From NCBI GenBank assembly GCA_041645025.1, contig JBAZQV010000005.1:1-42873 (forward strand): 42,873 nt of DNA. Reading direction: 5' to 3'. The translations under genes and the position numbers were made by a program. Of this stretch, positions 39,100 through 42,873 are shown one piece after another. The stretch's first letter is position 1. Every line of letters begins with the position of its first letter. The notes beneath the pieces were generated by a model, which was not told the origin of the DNA, searched no databases, and worked only from the letters and a program-made list of their open reading frames with translations. This DNA is from GW2011-AR5 sp041645025. GTDB taxonomy: Archaea > Aenigmatarchaeota > Aenigmatarchaeia > GW2011-AR5.

Positions 39100-40215
39100 T
39101 TAGGCAGCTCTCCGCACAGCAACCGGCTTGGCTCTTGCATGAACCGCTTTCATCTGTATGTTGCGAACTACGCGCTGCCGCAGTCCATCAAAAATCTCCT
39201 CTGGAATCGTGCACAGTGCGTTCACCGGATGAGAAAATTCGTGCAAAATATTTGCTGACCTGTCAATCAATTTACCGTCATTGCGCCCTATGAGTAAATT
39301 GCCGTCTGCAATAGCTAGCGCTGAGAATCCGTATTTTTCACCTACATATCTTTCGACAGCGAAGAGAAGTTCACCACCTATGTATCTACCTGATAAATCA
39401 GCTGATTTTACGTGTGTTAATGGATGTATGCCAGAAATATAACTTTCAGGGATAGATTTTTTAACTCGATAAAATATTGCATTGAACCTTCTGAAAGATA
39501 GCTCGTCCTTCTTGAAGAGCAAGCCAGATAATTGTTTTCTTTCGTCCTCGAATTCCGGCAAAGTCAAAATGCTGCCACTAAACGGGTCTTCCAAACTGCA
39601 TCCTAGAACTTTTAATGGTGTACAGTAATAATAATCTATGTTATTCACTGCGGCAAATGCGCTCGGTGAGAAATCTTCATCACCATAGCCGAGGATAAGC
39701 ACCTCATAATCGAAACTGCTGTGAAGGGTTGTATGGGGCATTCTATCCGAAGTATACCAATAATAATCTCCTGCGTCAATCAGAACGTTCCATCCAGCAA
39801 GCACGTTTGTCCTGCCGTTCCTCATATGCACGCCCCTTAATCGATAACGGTCAAATGGATGACCGTTTTCGTCAGTAAGTTCATAAATACCGAAATTATC
39901 TTCATAGTCTGTTTCCATTGCACCGTATAATGTTTCCCTTACTGGACTACCTGTTTCAAGAGGATCTTCACGCATACGTTCTGTAGCAATCCTTCTCCAA
40001 CGCGAGTCTTTGCCGGCAACTACCTTGCCTTTTTCAAGTGTATTTCTTACACCGTAATATTTTCCTGCATCCAAAAGACTGCCTTGATATATAGTAAGGC
40101 CAAGAACTTCTCCTGGTCTCTCTACCAATTTTGATACGTTTCCAGAGTAAGAAAATACGCAAACGTGATTTCCACTGGCGACAGCAACAGCTTCTTTCTT
40201 CAGGGCAATTGGCAT
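39100..40215 (-). CDS. Hypothetical protein, 371 aa, beta-rich
   Basis: I do not recognise a family. The N-terminus (ALKKEAVAVASGNHVCVFSYSGNVSKLV) looks like a propeller blade, and the middle is rich in Tyr, Trp and Asp turns. A C-terminal basic tail follows a segment with HEFSHPVNAL, which is not a metalloprotease motif. No membrane helix. A long soluble beta protein of unknown role. Confidence 0.55.
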   Translation of the reverse strand: MPIALKKEAVAVASGNHVCVFSYSGNVSKLVERPGEVLGLTIYQGSLLDAGKYYGVRNTLEKGKVVAGKDSRWRRIATERMREDPLETGSPVRETLYGAMETDYEDNFGIYELTDENGHPFDRYRLRGVHMRNGRTNVLAGWNVLIDAGDYYWYTSDRMPHTTLHSSFDYEVLILGYGDEDFSPSAFAAVNNIDYYYCTPLKVLGCSLEDPFSGSILTLPEFEDERKQLSGLLFKKDELSFRRFNAIFYRVKKSIPESYISGIHPLTHVKSADLSGRYIGGELLFAVERYVGEKYGFSALAIADGNLLIGRNDGKLIDRSANILHEFSHPVNALCTIPEEIFDGLRQRVVRNIQMKAVHARAKPVAVRRAA

Positions 40216-40267
40216 AAGTTAAGAAAAACACCAGTCTTTTTAAAAACCCCGCAAAACATCTAGTTCT

Positions 40268-41089
40268 ATGCAAATCCCTGAAAAACTGAAAGCACGGCTG
40301 GAAAAGCTGGGGTTAAGCGAGTCAATTTATGAGCAGCGAACGAGAAAATGCATTCTTTCCCGGGCAGACATGGAAATGGAAAAAGTTCCCTGGTATGAAA
40401 ACGCCTACTTCATCAGTGATGATTTTCACAAAAAGGATTCATTTGTTTTTGATCCCGTCTCGTTAGTGCCTTGCCTTTCCCTCGACCCGAAAAAAGAGGA
40501 TAAAATACTGGACATGTGCGCTGCGCCGGGAACGAAAACATTCATCATTTCCTTTCTTACGAGAAACGAGGCACATATAACTGCCAATGATATCAGCCGG
40601 CTCCGGGTAAAGCGGCTTAAGGGCATCGTAAATAAGTACGGCCTAAGCGCTGAAGTTCTTAACATGTCAGGCCGCAAAATAACAGGTTCATTCAGCAAGA
40701 TACTTCTTGACGCGCCATGCAGCGGCGAGGGCATGGTGAACAAAAATGAAAAACTGTTCGAGCACTGGTCTGAAAAGCGCATTAGGATGATTGCGAAGAA
40801 GCAGAAGAAACTCATAGCTCACGCGTTCGAGCTGCTTGAATGGGACGGAACGCTTGTTTACTCTACATGCACCTTTGCTCCTGAAGAAAATGAGGAAGTT
40901 GTTGATTTTCTATTGAGCAAGTACAAGGACGCCAAGCTGGCTGATATTGACGTGAATATTGTTCATGCCAAAGGATTGACAGAATGGAACGGCAAAAAGT
41001 ATGACAGCAGTCTGGTAAAGTGCTTGCGCATCTATCCGCAGCACAATAACACAGGCGGGTTCTTCGTCGCCAAGATAGTCAAGGGATAA
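40268..41089 (+). CDS. RsmB/NOP2/Sun-family RNA m5C methyltransferase
   Basis: The 273-residue protein contains the SAM motif LDMCAAPGTKT, the first catalytic Cys motif DAPCSGEG and the second in YSTCTFAPEENE, all in the order seen in NSUN-type enzymes. It methylates a cytosine of rRNA or tRNA. No extra RNA-binding domain (PUA) is present, so it is a compact member of the family. Confidence 0.93.
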   Translation: MQIPEKLKARLEKLGLSESIYEQRTRKCILSRADMEMEKVPWYENAYFISDDFHKKDSFVFDPVSLVPCLSLDPKKEDKILDMCAAPGTKTFIISFLTRNEAHITANDISRLRVKRLKGIVNKYGLSAEVLNMSGRKITGSFSKILLDAPCSGEGMVNKNEKLFEHWSEKRIRMIAKKQKKLIAHAFELLEWDGTLVYSTCTFAPEENEEVVDFLLSKYKDAKLADIDVNIVHAKGLTEWNGKKYDSSLVKCLRIYPQHNNTGGFFVAKIVKG

Positions 41090-41094
41090 CTTGA

Positions 41095-41694
41095 TTAGGG
41101 AAGCGCGTTCCGGTATTCGGCATATATGATATGTATTATTGTCTTTCCGCTGTATGTGTTTCCTTCAATAAGCACATTGTCAGACCATGTGTAATCAGCT
41201 GCGGTTTTTATATTTTTTTCACTGACTGATGATCTAAAGAAGCTTTGATCTGGTGTAGCTTCTATTGAAAATCTCTGGTATCCATCAATCGCCGGTAGAT
41301 TATTATAATAACTTACAACATTGCCAATGCTGTCGTCAGCGCAGAAGTATAAATTGGCTTTGTATAGAATGCCTTCGGTAATCTCGCCCTGGGAATTTAA
41401 TGTGCCAGAATTTATTTGTGAATTGAATGTTTTACCCACGAGAGTACTCGTTGGGTACAAAAATGTACTAGAGGGAAAATCTGACGGCATTGTATTTGTT
41501 TTTTCTATAAAACTAAGTTCTGGCGGCGGCCAGTCGCCGCACAGCTTAGCAGACCCTGTATTTTGTTGAGGCGGCTGCGAGGGTAAATTATTTGCCGGAT
41601 TGTTTTGGACATCAACCGGATATTGTGTTTGTTGGGCACAACCGGATATAACTAGAACTGATGCTATTATGAGTCCAAATAAAACAGTTTTCAT
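41095..41694 (-). CDS. Lipoprotein, 199 aa
   Basis: A hydrophobic N-terminus ending VISGC gives a lipobox with the lipidated Cys near residue 19, followed by a Gln/Asn/Pro-rich linker and a beta-rich domain with two further Cys. It is exported and held at the membrane. No family recognised. Confidence 0.65.
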   Translation of the reverse strand: MKTVLFGLIIASVLVISGCAQQTQYPVDVQNNPANNLPSQPPQQNTGSAKLCGDWPPPELSFIEKTNTMPSDFPSSTFLYPTSTLVGKTFNSQINSGTLNSQGEITEGILYKANLYFCADDSIGNVVSYYNNLPAIDGYQRFSIEATPDQSFFRSSVSEKNIKTAADYTWSDNVLIEGNTYSGKTIIHIIYAEYRNALP

Positions 41695-41790
41695 TATATT
41701 ATTATTTGTGTTTATTGTTTATTAAGATATTTTTATACAACTTTTAGAAATTTCTAAAAGTTATAAAGGTTTGTTTTCTATAGATAGCCT

Positions 41791-42096
41791 ATGAATGATA
41801 ATAGATATGAGCATGACCGGGCAGCAAGAAAGATATTCAAGCTGAGAATAATATACAACAAGAAAGGCTGCATAGCTGCCGGACACTGCGTTCTCTCGGA
41901 TCCCTATGACTTCACGCTGGACGAGGAGTTCAAGGCGGATTTGAAGGAGAGCAAAGAAGGCGAGGGTGCCCAGAAGGGCGTCTTCTTCAAGGACATTGAA
42001 ACAACTGAACCACACCTTGTAATGAATGTAGCCAGAACATGCACTCCGAAAGTCATAGCTGTAATGGACCTGGAAACAGGAAAGAGGATAGCCTAG
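41791..42096 (+). CDS. [3Fe-4S]-like single-cluster ferredoxin
   Basis: The protein has CIAAGHCVLSDPYDFTLDEEF near residue 27 and a distal RTCTPKVIAVMDLETGKRI. The spacing of first and second Cys (C-x5-C) with Ala at the usual middle Cys, plus the third distal Cys followed by Thr-Pro, fits single-cluster ferredoxins that lost one ligand. A highly charged insertion lies between. It passes electrons to an unknown partner; the next gene is a small acetyltransferase-like protein. Confidence 0.75.
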   Translation: MNDNRYEHDRAARKIFKLRIIYNKKGCIAAGHCVLSDPYDFTLDEEFKADLKESKEGEGAQKGVFFKDIETTEPHLVMNVARTCTPKVIAVMDLETGKRIA

Positions 42097-42104
42097 GTGA
42101 TTAT

Positions 42105-42386
42105 GTGAATCTTAATATCGAACATGACGAAAGAGGGCAGAAATTCACTGCTGATGTGAACGGCGAGGAATGTCTTCTAGCTTACACGATGATAAACAAT
42201 ACTCTCAACCTGCACATCATGATAATTCCTGATGGAAAAGCAGGAGAAGAGGCTGCTGAACAGCTTGCTCTTGCGGCATTTAACTATGCGCGCGCCAATG
42301 GATGCCGGATAATTTCTTCTTCAGAGCAGATAGACGAATTCCTCAAAAAACATTATGAGTTCGATGACCTGGTAGACCTGGAATAA
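42105..42386 (+). CDS. Small GNAT-like (YjdJ-type) acetyltransferase domain
   Basis: The start GTG 42105 is supported by GGTGAT just upstream; the open frame extends further back only through the preceding gene. The 93-residue product has YTMINNTLNLHIMIIPDGKAG, then the helix AAEQLALAAFNYARANGCRI and SEQIDEFLKKHYEFDDL, which match the compact GNAT variant that binds acetyl-CoA. It is co-transcribed with the ferredoxin-like gene. Confidence 0.8.
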   Translation: MNLNIEHDERGQKFTADVNGEECLLAYTMINNTLNLHIMIIPDGKAGEEAAEQLALAAFNYARANGCRIISSSEQIDEFLKKHYEFDDLVDLE

Positions 42387-42390
42387 AGCC

Positions 42391-42831
42391 TTATCTAGCG
42401 CTTAATGAAAGCCTGAAATTTCCTTTGCCGTCTCCGAGATAAATCTCTCCGCTATTCGCGTAGATCATGGGGTCCTGCGCAAGATTCGGGTCCCTCACAA
42501 TGAGGTCCGTGTTGCCGTCCATGTTCATGTCAAAGGATACCACGCTGTGTTCTCTTCTATATGCGTCAGTCATGCGAGGATTAAGATTGTAATCAGAAAA
42601 AGGGACCCTGTACTCGCTGCCTGATTTTTTTGCCCTGTTCCCGTCTGCGAATTTCAGGACTTTAAGTTCATCAAGATATGACCAGTACGCAACATCTTCC
42701 GTGCCATTATTGTTGAAATCCGCCACAGCAGCAGCTTCAACAGGTATGCCGTTCTTGACGCGGTCGGCAACAGGAATTACGAAGGCTGCAACAGCGCCTG
42801 CTACTAGCATGTTCCTTGCCCAGCGTCTCAT
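42391..42831 (-). CDS. Secreted FG-GAP-like repeat protein
   Basis: A Tat-like or weak Sec N-terminus (RRWARNMLVAGAVAAFVIP) leads into a small beta domain with two DxNxxG-type calcium loops, DFNNNGTED and DMNMDGNTD, spaced as in FG-GAP blades. It would be exported and bind calcium. A related, frameshifted protein lies at 35802-36379. Confidence 0.65.
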   Translation of the reverse strand: MRRWARNMLVAGAVAAFVIPVADRVKNGIPVEAAAVADFNNNGTEDVAYWSYLDELKVLKFADGNRAKKSGSEYRVPFSDYNLNPRMTDAYRREHSVVSFDMNMDGNTDLIVRDPNLAQDPMIYANSGEIYLGDGKGNFRLSLSAR

Positions 42832-42873
42832 GTCGAATAATAGAATTCAAGCATATATAAACACCACGCAAAT

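Noticed and set aside
1..42873. CRISPR arrays, insertion sequences, integrases
   Set aside because: No regularly spaced repeats, no transposase or integrase motifs were seen anywhere in the window.

Overview
The window is archaeal chromosome, most likely from an uncultivated DPANN-type lineage; the domain is secure, the lineage is inference. Archaeal markers are an RFC clamp-loader small subunit, ribosomal protein L40e, a UbiA-type digeranylgeranylglyceryl phosphate synthase, a TrmB-family regulator, an AbrB-PhoU fusion, a cupin-type phosphoglucose isomerase, tRNAs with archaeal introns and no encoded CCA, and TATA boxes about 25 nt before many ATGs (leaderless style). Gene starts inside operons use GGTGA-like Shine-Dalgarno sites. 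No rRNA, CRISPR array, transposase or integrase is visible.

Layout. 1-2.5 kb: cation/proton antiporter (cut by the left edge), a candidate small structured RNA, a MazEF toxin-antitoxin pair with a broken mini-ORF coupled to it. 2.5-8 kb: small Hsp20, membrane thiol oxidoreductase, DUF59 protein plus peroxiredoxin, HIT hydrolase, 2H phosphodiesterase and small membrane or secreted proteins. 8.5-10.6 kb: ftsZ, then about 1 kb of non-coding sequence built of nested hairpins, best explained as a large structured RNA transcribed rightward. 10.6-12.9 kb: tiny genes, DUF167, two of three copies of a twin-hairpin element, and a cis-prenyltransferase. 12.9-16.2 kb: a SpoIIE/RsbU-like phosphatase and an RsbW-like kinase flank a cupin, a zinc ribbon, and a DUF3800 gene bounded by direct repeats of the 3' end of an intron-containing tRNA-Met. 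16.2-24.8 kb: mostly informational and lipid genes (rfcS, NUDIX, transglutaminase-like secreted protein, AK6-like kinase, TrmB regulator, rpl40e, hydrolases, DGGGP synthase, zinc ribbon). 24.9-34.2 kb: a B12-type radical SAM protein with an unusual cysteine spacing, a metallopeptidase pair, a tRNA-Thr with two introns, a split transketolase, rpiB, and a tightly overlapping minus-strand operon (methyltransferase, B12-radical SAM, SDR with Cys-rich head, Cys-rich protein, cupin PGI). 34.3-42.9 kb: AbrB-PhoU, an rpiB pseudogene scrap, DedA, msrA, small membrane proteins, an RNA m5C methyltransferase, a lipoprotein, a ferredoxin/GNAT pair and a secreted FG-GAP-like protein.

How the genes work together. 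The transketolase halves, RpiB and the PGI-containing operon converge on one another and together look like a sugar-phosphate module feeding an unknown modified carbohydrate. The phosphatase and kinase look like two parts of a bacterial-type partner switch in an organism that should have no sigma factors. The most novel signals are RNA-level: the ~1 kb structured RNA after ftsZ, the twin-hairpin element with conserved loops and covarying stems, and two tRNA genes with elaborate introns and duplicated tRNA ends.
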